A stretch of 64,000 bases of DNA from contig NZ_SRMQ01000002.1 in the NCBI RefSeq assembly GCF_004768785.1, forward strand, positions 341,113 to 405,112, given 5' to 3'. Both the position numbers and the translations under genes were made by a program. Below the pieces are notes generated by a model. That model was given only the letters and a program-made list of their open reading frames with translations, searched no databases and was not told where the DNA came from. Source of the DNA: Caproiciproducens galactitolivorans. Lineage in GTDB: Bacteria; Bacillota; Clostridia; Oscillospirales; Acutalibacteraceae. Below are positions 17,765-25,875 of the stretch, one piece after another (within the stretch, counting starts at the first letter, position 1; every line of letters starts with the position of its first letter).

Positions 17765-17786
17765 AATAAGTCTTTACAGGAACGTA

Positions 17787-17828
17787 AAAGACCTCCTGCC
17801 GCAATTGATTTTACGGCAGAAGGTCTTT
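17787..17828. terminator. bidirectional terminator
   Basis: AAAGACCTcCTGCCG pairs with CGGCAGaAGGTCTTT around a 12-nt loop. It serves both the flippase-like gene and the convergent P-type ATPase gene. Confidence 0.88.
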
Positions 17829-17867
17829 ATGTTATTTTGCGACAGGTGTTTGACTTTGGATTCGTTT

Positions 17868-20459
17868 TTATAACCTATGGTTGCTATTTCGAAATGTAAT
17901 TGCCTTTTCGATTTCCACAACGGCGAGGGGGATAAAGGAAAGCGATGCGACAATCAGCCACTGATAGCCTGTGAGCATCGATGTTTTGAATATGACGGAA
18001 AGCGGTTTGATTACAATGACCGCCAATTGCAGGGCAACGCAGGCAATTGCGGCTAGCACCAGCTTTGGATTGGCAAAGATACCCGCTTCAAAGATGGAGC
18101 GGGTAGACCGCATATTAAACGTATGAACTACCTGGGAAAGGCTGAGAACGGCAAAAGCCATCGTGCGCCCGATAACCGGCGCGGATGGGTCAAGATCGAA
18201 ATAAATACGGCCGATACTGTAAGCTAAAAGGGACAATGTTCCGATCAGACAGCCTTCAACGATGATGTTATAGCCCATCCCTCCGGAAAAAATGCTTTCA
18301 TTGGGCTTTAGCGGCTTTCGGTTCATAATATTCTTATCAATCGGCTCTACGCCCAGCGCAAGCGCGGGGAGGGAATCGGTAACTAGATTTACCCATAAAA
18401 GCTGGATTGCCAGTAGTGGAGTGGGCAAACGCAGAAGGAAGCCGACGAACACCGTCAGGATTTCACCGATGTTGCAGCTAAGCAAAAAATGAACGGTTTT
18501 CTTAATGTTTTCATAAATGCCCCTGCCTTCGCGTACAGCAGCGACAATTGTGGCAAAGTTATCATCTGTCAAAATCACATCGGACGCCGCCTTGGCCACG
18601 TCAGTACCCGAAATACCCATTGCGCAGCCGATGTCCGCGGCGCGCAGGGCAGGGGCGTCGTTTACGCCGTCACCGGTCATAGCGACCACTTCTCCATGGG
18701 CTTGAAAAGCCTTTACAATCCTGACCTTATGTTCCGGCGAGACACGCGCAAATACGGTATAATCGTAGATGTTTTTTTCCAGTTCCTTTTGGCTGAGCGC
18801 GTCAAGGGCGGATCCCGTAATTACCCGTTTTTTTCCTTCGAGAATGCCAAGCTGCTTTGCAATTGCCGCAGCTGTGGCTGCGTGGTCCCCGGTAATCATG
18901 ACGGGCAGAATCCCCGCTTTTTTACAGAGTTCCACTGCGGACTTTACCTGTGGGCGTGGCGGGTCAATCATTCCGATCAGGCCGCAAAAAATAAGGTTCT
19001 GCTCAATTTCTTCCGGCTTCTCGGGCAAAACGTCAACGTCCCGGTAAGCGACGCCGATTACTCGCAGCGCGCGTGAGGCCATTTCTTCGTTTTGCCGGGC
19101 TGCCCCGCTTGTGCAGTGGGTAAACAAAATATCCGGTGCGCCTTTTGCAATGATACGGAAGCGCCCTCCGCTCAAACGATGTACTGTCGTCATCATTTTC
19201 CGCTCGGAACTGAACGGGATTTCCCGTATACGGGGAAATTGGGCATCGAGTCTATTTTTTTCCGTTGGAGCCACCGCCACAATGGCGACTTCCGTAGGGT
19301 CGCCGTGAATCGTTTTGCCGCTGACAGTACAGTTGCAGCACAGGGAGGCAAGATCCAGAATCTGCCTGCCCTTTTCCGTCTGTATTTCAACCGGGCCGCT
19401 TGCATCTCTCAGTTCAACCACGCTCATCCGGTTTTGCGTAAGGGTTCCCGTTTTATCGGAACAGATCACGCTGGCGCTTCCAAGCGCCTCCACAGCAGGC
19501 ATACGCCGCACGATTCCCCGGTTTGCCGCCATACGCCTAACGCCGATCGCAAGGACGATTGTAACAACGGCGGGCAGCCCCTCCGGAATGGCCGCGACGG
19601 CAAGGCTGATTGAAATGAGGAACATTTCAATGGGCGGGATATGCTGAAACAGGCCCATGATAAAGATGATGAGGCATATGACGAGAGCACCGCTGCCAAG
19701 CCAGTGCCCCGTTTGCGCCAGCTTCTTCTGCAGCGGGGTCTGGGGGGCAGACTGGTTAGTAATCATATGTGCAATTTTCCCCACATGCGTGTCCATTCCC
19801 GTAGCCGTAACAATGCCTTTGCCGTGGCCTGCGGCAATGGAACTGGTGGAATATAAAAGATTGTAGCGGTCGCCAAGCGGGGTATCGGCAGCACAGATGC
19901 AATCGGCGCGCTTTTCACTCGGAAGGCTTTCTCCGGTAAGTGCGCTTTCCTCTGCTTTTAAATTAACCGCTTCAATTAGGCGCAAATCGGCAGGAACCAG
20001 ATCGCCTTCGCGAAGAATGACCAGATCGCCGGGAACCAGTTCGGATGCCGAGATCCGTTGTTCTTCTCCGCCGCGAATAACATGCGCGTGGGGGCTGGAA
20101 AGCTTTTTCAAGGCTTCGATTGCTTTTTCCGCCCGGCTTTCCTGTACCAGACCGATAATTGCATTCATGGTTACAATAAATAGGATAATAATGGAGTCTA
20201 TGTAGTCATTGTTATGTTCCAGGAAGGAAGTTATAAAGGAAATTCCTGCGGCAATTAAAAGGACGATGACCATAAAATCCGAAAACTGAGCGAGGAAACG
20301 AAGCAGCAAGCTCCTCCGTTTTGGCTGCTGTAGTTCATTCCTGCCGTATTTTTTCAGCCGCTCGGCTGCTTGACCGGAAGAAAGGCCGGTTTTCATGTTT
20401 GTACCAAGTTTTTTTGCGCAATCCTCTTTTGTAAGGCTTTGCCATTCCAATTTTATCAA
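17868..20459 (-). CDS. calcium-transporting P-type ATPase (PMCA/SERCA-like)
   Basis: An 863-residue P2-type ATPase pumping Ca2+ (possibly Mn2+) out of the cytoplasm. In order: N-terminal actuator region, LTGES loop, phosphorylation motif SDKTGTLTQN, nucleotide-binding domain, GDGVNDAPAL hinge, and C-terminal membrane helices with the NLVTDSLPALALG segment of Ca2+ pumps. The start is uncertain: TTG at 20459 directly abuts a GGGGG tract, while an in-frame TTG at 20450 would sit 10 bases from it and is more plausible. Divergent from the PAP2 gene. Confidence 0.93.
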   Translation of the reverse strand: MIKLEWQSLTKEDCAKKLGTNMKTGLSSGQAAERLKKYGRNELQQPKRRSLLLRFLAQFSDFMVIVLLIAAGISFITSFLEHNNDYIDSIIILFIVTMNAIIGLVQESRAEKAIEALKKLSSPHAHVIRGGEEQRISASELVPGDLVILREGDLVPADLRLIEAVNLKAEESALTGESLPSEKRADCICAADTPLGDRYNLLYSTSSIAAGHGKGIVTATGMDTHVGKIAHMITNQSAPQTPLQKKLAQTGHWLGSGALVICLIIFIMGLFQHIPPIEMFLISISLAVAAIPEGLPAVVTIVLAIGVRRMAANRGIVRRMPAVEALGSASVICSDKTGTLTQNRMSVVELRDASGPVEIQTEKGRQILDLASLCCNCTVSGKTIHGDPTEVAIVAVAPTEKNRLDAQFPRIREIPFSSERKMMTTVHRLSGGRFRIIAKGAPDILFTHCTSGAARQNEEMASRALRVIGVAYRDVDVLPEKPEEIEQNLIFCGLIGMIDPPRPQVKSAVELCKKAGILPVMITGDHAATAAAIAKQLGILEGKKRVITGSALDALSQKELEKNIYDYTVFARVSPEHKVRIVKAFQAHGEVVAMTGDGVNDAPALRAADIGCAMGISGTDVAKAASDVILTDDNFATIVAAVREGRGIYENIKKTVHFLLSCNIGEILTVFVGFLLRLPTPLLAIQLLWVNLVTDSLPALALGVEPIDKNIMNRKPLKPNESIFSGGMGYNIIVEGCLIGTLSLLAYSIGRIYFDLDPSAPVIGRTMAFAVLSLSQVVHTFNMRSTRSIFEAGIFANPKLVLAAIACVALQLAVIVIKPLSVIFKTSMLTGYQWLIVASLSFIPLAVVEIEKAITFRNSNHRL

Positions 20460-20465
20460 CCCCCG

Positions 20466-20530
20466 TTTCTGTTTTAAAGTATATTCGAAAGGGGGCTAAA
20501 ATATGGTATAATAAAACAACGAAACAGAAA
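20466..20530. promoter_or_regulatory. divergent promoter region with 9-bp inverted repeat
   Basis: TTTCTGTTT (20466-20474) and AAACAGAAA (20522-20530) form a perfect inverted repeat flanking TTCGAA-17-TATAAT (-10 at 20507-20512), the likely promoter of the PAP2 gene. The arrangement could be a regulator site shared with the ATPase gene. Confidence 0.45.
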
Positions 20531-20542
20531 GAGGTAGAAATA

Positions 20543-21064
20543 TTGGATATTACAATTTTTAACTTTATCCAAAATCATTTTCATAATGAATTTACAGACT
20601 GGATTTTTCCTTACATTACCAGAATGGGCGATCGCGGGCTGATCTGGGTAATGGCCGCCTTTTGCATGGTTATTTCCAAAAAGTATCGGAAGAACGGAAT
20701 CCTTCTTTTGGGAATCCTTGTGGTAACGCATATTTTAGGGGAAATGATGCTGAAGCCTTTGCTTGCAAGGCCCCGCCCTTTCGTAACGTATCCCGGTCAC
20801 CAGCTATTAATCCCGGCGCCGGAAGGCTATTCCCTTCCCTCCGGCCATGCGGCATCCTCCTTTGCCGCCGCGTTTACCTTATGGAAAGCCAATAAGAATT
20901 TTGGGATTCCAGCTTTTTTCCTTGCTTTTCTTATTGCATTTTCCCGGACGTTTTTATTCGTACATTACCCTTCGGATATTCTTTGCGGCGCAATACTTGG
21001 AGTATTATGTTCGTATATTTTTATAAAATTTTCAGCTTTTTACGAAAAAAAGTCGAAAATTTGA
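20543..21064 (+). CDS. PAP2 family membrane phosphatase
   Basis: A 173-residue type 2 phosphatidic acid phosphatase, possibly acting on undecaprenyl pyrophosphate or phosphatidic acid. The three catalytic motifs are visible: K..ARPRP (near residue 75), PSGHAAS (near residue 100) and SRTFLFVHYPSD (near residue 137). Several hydrophobic segments place it in the membrane. TTG start at 20543 is preceded by AGAGGTAG. The substrate cannot be told from sequence alone. Confidence 0.9.
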   Translation: MDITIFNFIQNHFHNEFTDWIFPYITRMGDRGLIWVMAAFCMVISKKYRKNGILLLGILVVTHILGEMMLKPLLARPRPFVTYPGHQLLIPAPEGYSLPSGHAASSFAAAFTLWKANKNFGIPAFFLAFLIAFSRTFLFVHYPSDILCGAILGVLCSYIFIKFSAFYEKKSKI

Positions 21065-21147
21065 CTACTAAATATGGTTTTTGTTTACGTGATTTTTTGA
21101 ATATATTGCGAAAATAAAATTTTGGTAATTAAATACGTTGATTCATA

Positions 21148-21204
21148 TTGAATATTTTCGGTTCATGCATTATGATACAAGTAAAGTGTGATGTTCATTC
21201 ACAC
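21148..21204 (+). promoter_or_regulatory. promoter plus inverted repeat for the DUF6514 gene
   Basis: TTGAAT (21148-21153), 17 bp, TATGAT (21171-21176). Just past the predicted start site is GTGTGA-7 nt-TCACAC (21186-21204), an inverted repeat placed as an operator or leader hairpin would be. Confidence 0.55.
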
Positions 21205-21221
21205 AATAAAGGAGGAATGGG

Positions 21222-21473
21222 ATGAAAAAATGCATAGGAAATATTGCGTTGAAAAACTGTACGCTTAAGTACTATGTCTTCGGAAACCGCAGCACGGGGT
21301 ACGGAATCGAAATAAAGGTAACCCGTGTGGAAAAAGCAGTCCAGATCGTATCTTATGATTTTGGAAAGGTTATGGATGTAGCAAAAAAGCTGCGTTGCGG
21401 TTCAGTTTTTCCTACAAACCTAAGCGAAATTATTGAAGATGAAAATTTCGACGATTTCCAAAGCCCAAATTGA
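21222..21473 (+). CDS. DUF6514 family small protein
   Basis: An 83-residue protein. The central pattern (YGIEIKVTRVEK... then SYDFGKVMDVAKKL) and the C-terminal SVFPTNLSEIIED resemble the clostridial DUF6514 family of unknown function. ATG at 21222 follows AAAGGAGGAATGGG. It has its own promoter and is followed 44 bases later by a rubredoxin gene on the same strand, probably in one transcript. Confidence 0.65.
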   Translation: MKKCIGNIALKNCTLKYYVFGNRSTGYGIEIKVTRVEKAVQIVSYDFGKVMDVAKKLRCGSVFPTNLSEIIEDENFDDFQSPN

Positions 21474-21517
21474 TTGTGCTGACAATTGTCGAAAATTGAT
21501 CGGGGAGGGGGAGAAAA

Positions 21518-21673
21518 TTGAAATACATTTGCATTTCATGCGGCTATGTATACGCCCCCGATGCCGGGGCTCCTGAGAATGGAATTGTACCCGGGCTTTC
21601 ATTTCAAGACCTGCCGGAAAACTGGACCTGCCTGGTTTGCGGGATGGGGATTGATATGTTCTCCGAAGAATAG
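21518..21673 (+). CDS. rubredoxin
   Basis: A 51-residue one-iron electron carrier. The two iron-binding pairs are clear: CISCGYVYAP at residues 5-14 and CLVCG at residues 39-43, with the typical ENW before the second pair and a central GIVPGLSFQDLP. TTG start at 21518 follows a strong GGGGAGGGGGAG tract. Rubredoxins in strict anaerobes commonly serve oxygen and peroxide reductases; no partner enzyme is adjacent here, so the partner is unknown. Confidence 0.9.
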   Translation: MKYICISCGYVYAPDAGAPENGIVPGLSFQDLPENWTCLVCGMGIDMFSEE

Positions 21674-21946
21674 TCCGGAGATCATTTTATGCGTACATTT
21701 TTAAGGCGATGTTTTTTCTAAACGCAGAACGGCTATGTAAGAGCCAAGAGAATTAGTGGGGTTGTAAAGGTCATTGAACGAAATTCATTTGAGAAAGTAT
21801 TGGAAAGAATCTAATGTTATGAAAAAGTTGATAAGCGCGAAAAAAAGGGTAGTCGACTTTTGCCGGCCGCCCTTTCTTTGTTGTAATAAGTCACTCCATG
21901 GCGAAGCCAAGGAGCGAGGCTTTTCTTTCATAATTTTCGGGGAATT
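21674..21946. other. gene-poor stretch, possible repeated element
   Basis: A 60-codon frame at 21774-21956 has no good start context and is not called. The part 21846-21935 contains GC-rich blocks (GCCGGCCGCCC; GGCGAAGCC with flanking CTCC/GGAG pairing) that form an interrupted hairpin and look unlike the surrounding AT-rich DNA. It may act as the end of the adjacent permease transcript on the minus strand. Confidence 0.35.
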
Positions 21947-23068
21947 TCAGAATTGAATATTTTCATGGGTGTGATGTTCCGTCGGTTCTGTGGGAGCGGA
22001 TTCCTGCTCTTCAAACAGGCTCGGAAGAATTTCCAGATGTGTCAGGATTTTGTAAAGAATCAGCAGTACGGAAAAGTAGATCAGCAGCCAGAAATTTTGG
22101 GCAACCAAAGAAAAATAAATAGCGGCGAGCATGGTCAAAGGATGAATATTGATGGAGGAAGAAATTATTTTCGGCTCGATCACCTGACGGATTGCAATAA
22201 TCAAAAACCAGCATAAAAGCAAGGCTCCTGCCTTCAGGAAGCTGCCTTTTATCACATAGAAGAACGCCAGGGGGATATAAATCGTGCCGGGCCCCAAAAC
22301 CGGCAGAACGTCCGCAATGCCGGTAATAATGCTCAGGACGAGGGGATACGGAATACCCAAGGCGAAAAAGATGATCAGGGTTTCAATAAATGTTATAAAG
22401 TAGATAAAAAGATAGGAGCAAATGTATTTTCCGCTTAAGCTTACACCATGCTGCGAAGCGGACCGGATATTAAATGCGGCGCTTCTCGAAAACAGGGACA
22501 TAATATGCGATTTAATCCTGGTCATATCTTTCGAGAAGAAGTATGTTGACAAGATCATCACGATGAACATAGTGATGATGGCAGGCAGCGAGGTTAAAAA
22601 AGCAAGTATGCTGCCGAATATCGTTTTAATAATGCCTGCGCCGGATTGGGCGATGTTTATAATCTGCTGCTGATTTTGCTGTACGTATCTTGGATTGATT
22701 TTACTCAAATATTCGCTGGCTGTGCGGATCATCTGGTTGATTGGTTCGGTTACGGACCCGACGTCGGCAGAGATGTTGTTGAGCAGATGGCTGATTTCAT
22801 TGATCAGCCAATAACCGATTAAAAACAGAATGCCGAACACAACACAGAAAGCAATCAGCGTTGCCATCGCGGCGGCCGCACCGGGCTTGAAATGCAGGCG
22901 CTCCTTTAAAGCATTTACAAGGGGCTGTACGGCAAGCGCCAGTAAAAATCCTGCGAAAAAAGGAAAGGTATATTTTAACGTTATCGCAAACAGAAAAAAT
23001 ACCACAGTATATTGGATAAAAAAGTAAAGAAGCGGCTTTAACCTGGTAAGCTGACGCTTTTCGAACAA
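21947..23068 (-). CDS. AI-2E family transporter / YtvI-like sporulation membrane protein
   Basis: A 373-residue polytopic membrane protein of the AI-2E exporter (PerM/YtvI) family. It has hydrophobic N-terminal helices, a long soluble loop with amphipathic helices (about residues 95-150), then helices containing GIPYPLVLSIITGIADVLPVLGPG, the family hallmark, and a further C-terminal membrane block. TTG at 23068 has GGAGG 7 bases upstream. In spore formers the closest named relative is YtvI; transport of AI-2 itself is not implied by the name. Confidence 0.85.
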   Translation of the reverse strand: MFEKRQLTRLKPLLYFFIQYTVVFFLFAITLKYTFPFFAGFLLALAVQPLVNALKERLHFKPGAAAAMATLIAFCVVFGILFLIGYWLINEISHLLNNISADVGSVTEPINQMIRTASEYLSKINPRYVQQNQQQIINIAQSGAGIIKTIFGSILAFLTSLPAIITMFIVMILSTYFFSKDMTRIKSHIMSLFSRSAAFNIRSASQHGVSLSGKYICSYLFIYFITFIETLIIFFALGIPYPLVLSIITGIADVLPVLGPGTIYIPLAFFYVIKGSFLKAGALLLCWFLIIAIRQVIEPKIISSSINIHPLTMLAAIYFSLVAQNFWLLIYFSVLLILYKILTHLEILPSLFEEQESAPTEPTEHHTHENIQF

Positions 23069-23140
23069 ATGAAAACCTCCTTGTTATTCACGGCATGAAA
23101 TAGTATTATAATTATAATCGATCCGTGACAAAAAAGGAAG

Positions 23141-23174
23141 TAGAAAAAGAGCGCCCCGCAATTTGCGAAGCGCT
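23141..23174 (-). terminator. terminator of the XRE regulator gene
   Basis: Minus-strand stem AGCGC...GCGCT (23150-23174) with an inner GCAA/TTGC pairing is followed by CTTTTTCT. It lies 26 bases past the regulator stop. Confidence 0.7.
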
Positions 23175-23199
23175 TCGTATCTTGCTTTCAAGAAAGCAA

Positions 23200-23448
23200 T
23201 TATTTTTCTCTGCCCAGGAGCCAGTCAACGGACACGTTGAGGATGTCTGCCAAGGCGGCAAGCTCAAAATCTGTTACATACCGGATTTGCCCTTCTAATT
23301 TGGACAAGCCCGATGCATTCATATCAACACCGTTGACCTGAAGCTGAGCTAACAGTTCCTTTTGCTTCATACCCTGGTTTTTACGCGCCATCTCCACACG
23401 CGCACCGACCAAATTACGTGTACCAAGTGCTTGTTTGCGTAATCTCAC
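23200..23448 (-). CDS. XRE-family helix-turn-helix regulator
   Basis: A small (about 83-residue) Cro/CI-type DNA-binding protein consisting of little more than the HTH domain: MKQKELLAQLQ...VDMNASGLSKLEGQ forms the helix-turn-helix, and LADILNVSVDWLLGR the final helices. The frame opens earlier, but an ATG at 23457 directly abuts GGGGGGAG, whereas the GTG at 23448 has this site 9 bases upstream, so GTG is preferred. Target genes are unknown. Confidence 0.85.
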   Translation of the reverse strand: MRLRKQALGTRNLVGARVEMARKNQGMKQKELLAQLQVNGVDMNASGLSKLEGQIRYVTDFELAALADILNVSVDWLLGREK

Positions 23449-23862
23449 TGAGTTCATCTCCCCCCGCATTAATTTTAAATTTACGCACAGTTATTATTCC
23501 ATTTGCACAGCGCCATAACAAAATTTCCTGAAAATTTACATTGGTATGGAAATTTATCAGTATAAATTCTGTTAATATCTAATAGTATAATATTTTATTG
23601 TTTAAAATGCAATAAAATATTAAAAAAATTCACAAATAAAATCAATTATTTTTAAATTATTAATATTTTAAAGAAATTCTTATATCTTATTTGTTATTTT
23701 GCCTTAAGATTGATATAATATTCTTTAGAAATGGTTATAATTTTGTTAAAATTGTGCGCGAAAATCAATATTGTTATTATTTTAATTTGCTGTTGTTCTA
23801 TAATATGACGAGGCGATAAGGTAGAGTTACAGCAAATTAATAATTTTATGGAGCTGAATAAT
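23449..23862. other. AT-rich intergenic region with a 13-bp inverted repeat
   Basis: Very AT-rich and without coding frames that I trust. TAATATTTTATTG (23588-23600) and its exact complement (23610-23622) form a perfect 13-bp inverted repeat with a 9-nt loop. A TATAAT at 23799-23804 is the likely -10 of pncB. Confidence 0.5.
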
Positions 23863-25320
23863 ATGAAAAACCAGAATGATTTGAAAACCAATCTGACCAT
23901 GCTGACAGATTTCTACGAAATTACCATGGCCAACGGCTATTTTACAAACGGATATGCGGACACGATCGTCTATTTCGACATGTTTTTCCGGCGCGTTCCG
24001 GACGACGGCGGATATGCGATTATGGCGGGCGTCCAGCAGCTTATCGAATATCTTGAAAATCTTACCTTTACAAAAGAAGATATTGAATATTTGAGAGACT
24101 GCAAAATTTTTAATGAAGATTTTATCCGTTATCTAGAAAACTTTAAATTTAGCTGTGACGTATGGGCTGTTCCGGAAGGAACCCCCATATTCCCTGTTGA
24201 ACCGATCATTACCGTGCGCGGGCCGGTAATTCAGGCACAGTTTATTGAAACCATGCTCCTGCTTACAATCAATCATCAAAGCCTGATCGCTACAAAGGCC
24301 AACAGAATTGTCCGAGCGGCGCAGGGAAGGGCGGTAATGGAATTTGGTTCCCGGCGCGCGCAAGGCGCCGACGGGGCGATTCTGGGCGCAAGAGCGGCCT
24401 ATATCGGCGGCTGCTGCGGAACAGCGTGTACAATTTGCGACCGGGACTACGGCGTTAAGGCGCTGGGTACTATGGCGCACAGTTGGATTCAGCTTTTTGA
24501 CAGCGAGCTGGAGGCGTTTCGCGCTTATGCGAGGGAATACCCAAGCCAGTGTACTTTGCTGGTTGACACCTACAATGTTTTAAAATCCGGGGTGCCCAAT
24601 GCGATTAAAGTATTCAACGAGGAACTGGTTCCGCGCGGCTTCCGCCCGGCGGGAATCCGGATCGACAGCGGGGATATTACATATCTTTCCCGTAAAGCAC
24701 GCAAGATGCTCGACTCGGCCGGATTTGAGGATTGTAAAATCTGCGCTTCCAATTCTCTCGACGAGTATATAATACGGGATATGCTTATGCAAGGTGCGTG
24801 CGTCGACAGCTTCGGTGTCGGCGAAAGGCTGATCACATCTTCCAGCGAGCCGGTTTTCGGCGGGGTTTACAAGCTCAGCGGGGTGGAAGATGCGCAGGGA
24901 AATATTATACCCAAAATTAAGATTAGTGAAAATGTGGCGAAGATTACGACGCCCTGTTTTAAAAATCTTTGGCGCTTGTACGACCGGGAAAGCGGAAAGG
25001 CGATTGCCGATGTCATTACGCTTCATGACGAAGTGATTGACGACAGCAAACCCTATGAGCTGTTCGACCCGGATCATATCTGGAAACGCAAGACGGTTAC
25101 CAATTTCCGCGCGGTGGAGCTGCGCGAGAAAATATTTGAACACGGAAAGTGTATAGCAAAGCCGCGGGATTTAGATGAAATAAGGGAATACTGCATGAAG
25201 CAGGTGGACACGCTGTGGGAGGAAGTAACGCGTTTTGAAAACCCGCACCAATATTATGTGGACTTGTCGCAAAAGCTTTGGGACGTAAAAAACCGCCTGA
25301 TTTCCGAGCACCGTTTTTAA
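23863..25320 (+). CDS. pncB: nicotinate phosphoribosyltransferase
   Basis: Converts nicotinate, PRPP and ATP to nicotinate mononucleotide in NAD salvage. The 485-residue protein starts with the family segment LLTDFYEITMANGYF-like LTMLTDFYEITMANGY, has EFGSRRAQG (phosphoribosyl site) near residue 165, and GIRIDSGDITYLSRKARK near residue 265 with conserved catalytic residues. An in-frame ATG at 23848 exists, but the ATG at 23863 has GGAG 9 bases upstream and fits the family start. Confidence 0.95.
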   Translation: MKNQNDLKTNLTMLTDFYEITMANGYFTNGYADTIVYFDMFFRRVPDDGGYAIMAGVQQLIEYLENLTFTKEDIEYLRDCKIFNEDFIRYLENFKFSCDVWAVPEGTPIFPVEPIITVRGPVIQAQFIETMLLLTINHQSLIATKANRIVRAAQGRAVMEFGSRRAQGADGAILGARAAYIGGCCGTACTICDRDYGVKALGTMAHSWIQLFDSELEAFRAYAREYPSQCTLLVDTYNVLKSGVPNAIKVFNEELVPRGFRPAGIRIDSGDITYLSRKARKMLDSAGFEDCKICASNSLDEYIIRDMLMQGACVDSFGVGERLITSSSEPVFGGVYKLSGVEDAQGNIIPKIKISENVAKITTPCFKNLWRLYDRESGKAIADVITLHDEVIDDSKPYELFDPDHIWKRKTVTNFRAVELREKIFEHGKCIAKPRDLDEIREYCMKQVDTLWEEVTRFENPHQYYVDLSQKLWDVKNRLISEHRF

Positions 25321-25338
25321 GTTCCCAAATCCTGTCGG

Positions 25339-25367
25339 TTGACAGGCAGGGGAAAAACGATTAAAAT
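25339..25367 (+). promoter_or_regulatory. promoter of rnpB
   Basis: TTGACA (25339-25344), 17 bp, TAAAAT (25362-25367). The predicted start site falls on the 5' strand of helix P1 of the RNA. Confidence 0.85.
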
Positions 25368-25372
25368 AATGA

Positions 25373-25717
25373 ATACGAGCAGGCTGAACAGCCGCGGGTA
25401 TACTCCGAAAGGACGTACCCGAGGAAAGTCCGAGCTCCACAGGGCAGAATAACGGCTAACGGCCGCCGGGGGCGACCCCAGGGAAAGTGCAACAGAGATA
25501 TACCGCCGGTAACGGTAAGGGTGGAAAGGCGAGGTAAGAGCTCACCAGCGCGCGGGAGACCGCGCGGCTCTGCAAACCCTATTCGGAGCAACACCGCAGA
25601 GGGACAAATGCGTCGGCCCGGCGCGTCCCGAGAAGGTGGCATTGAGCCGTGATGGCAACATCCGGCCAAGATAGATGGCTGTTCACGACAGAACTCGGCT
25701 TATAGGCCTGGTCGTAT
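25373..25717 (+). ncRNA. rnpB: RNase P RNA, class A
   Basis: Catalytic RNA of RNase P, which matures tRNA 5' ends. Conserved blocks are present in order: GAGGAAAGTCCGAGCTCC (CR I), the ACAGAGATATACCGCC region, AGGGTGGAAAGGCGAGGTAAG, and near the 3' end GACAGAACTCGGCTTATAG (CR V). Bases 25373-25384 pair with 25706-25717 to form helix P1, fixing both ends to within a few bases. Confidence 0.95.
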
Positions 25718-25727
25718 CTTTAAAAGA

Positions 25728-25753
25728 AAACCCGCTGATTCAGCGGGTTTTTT
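25728..25753 (+). terminator. terminator of rnpB
   Basis: Perfect 10-bp stem AAACCCGCTG/CAGCGGGTTT with a 3-nt loop, then TTT. Confidence 0.92.
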
Positions 25754-25875
25754 CATATTCTGCGGTTTATATTTACGGGTCTGCCTTTCAAACAAATTTC
25801 CTGATTATACAGCGGAATACGTGTTATAATGATCCTGTAACAGGTTCTTTTTTATACGGAAAGGAGACGGTTTTC

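Noticed and set aside
21774..21956. 60-codon plus-strand frame
   Set aside because: No ribosome binding site or similarity, and it runs into the GC-rich block and the 3' end of the permease gene.
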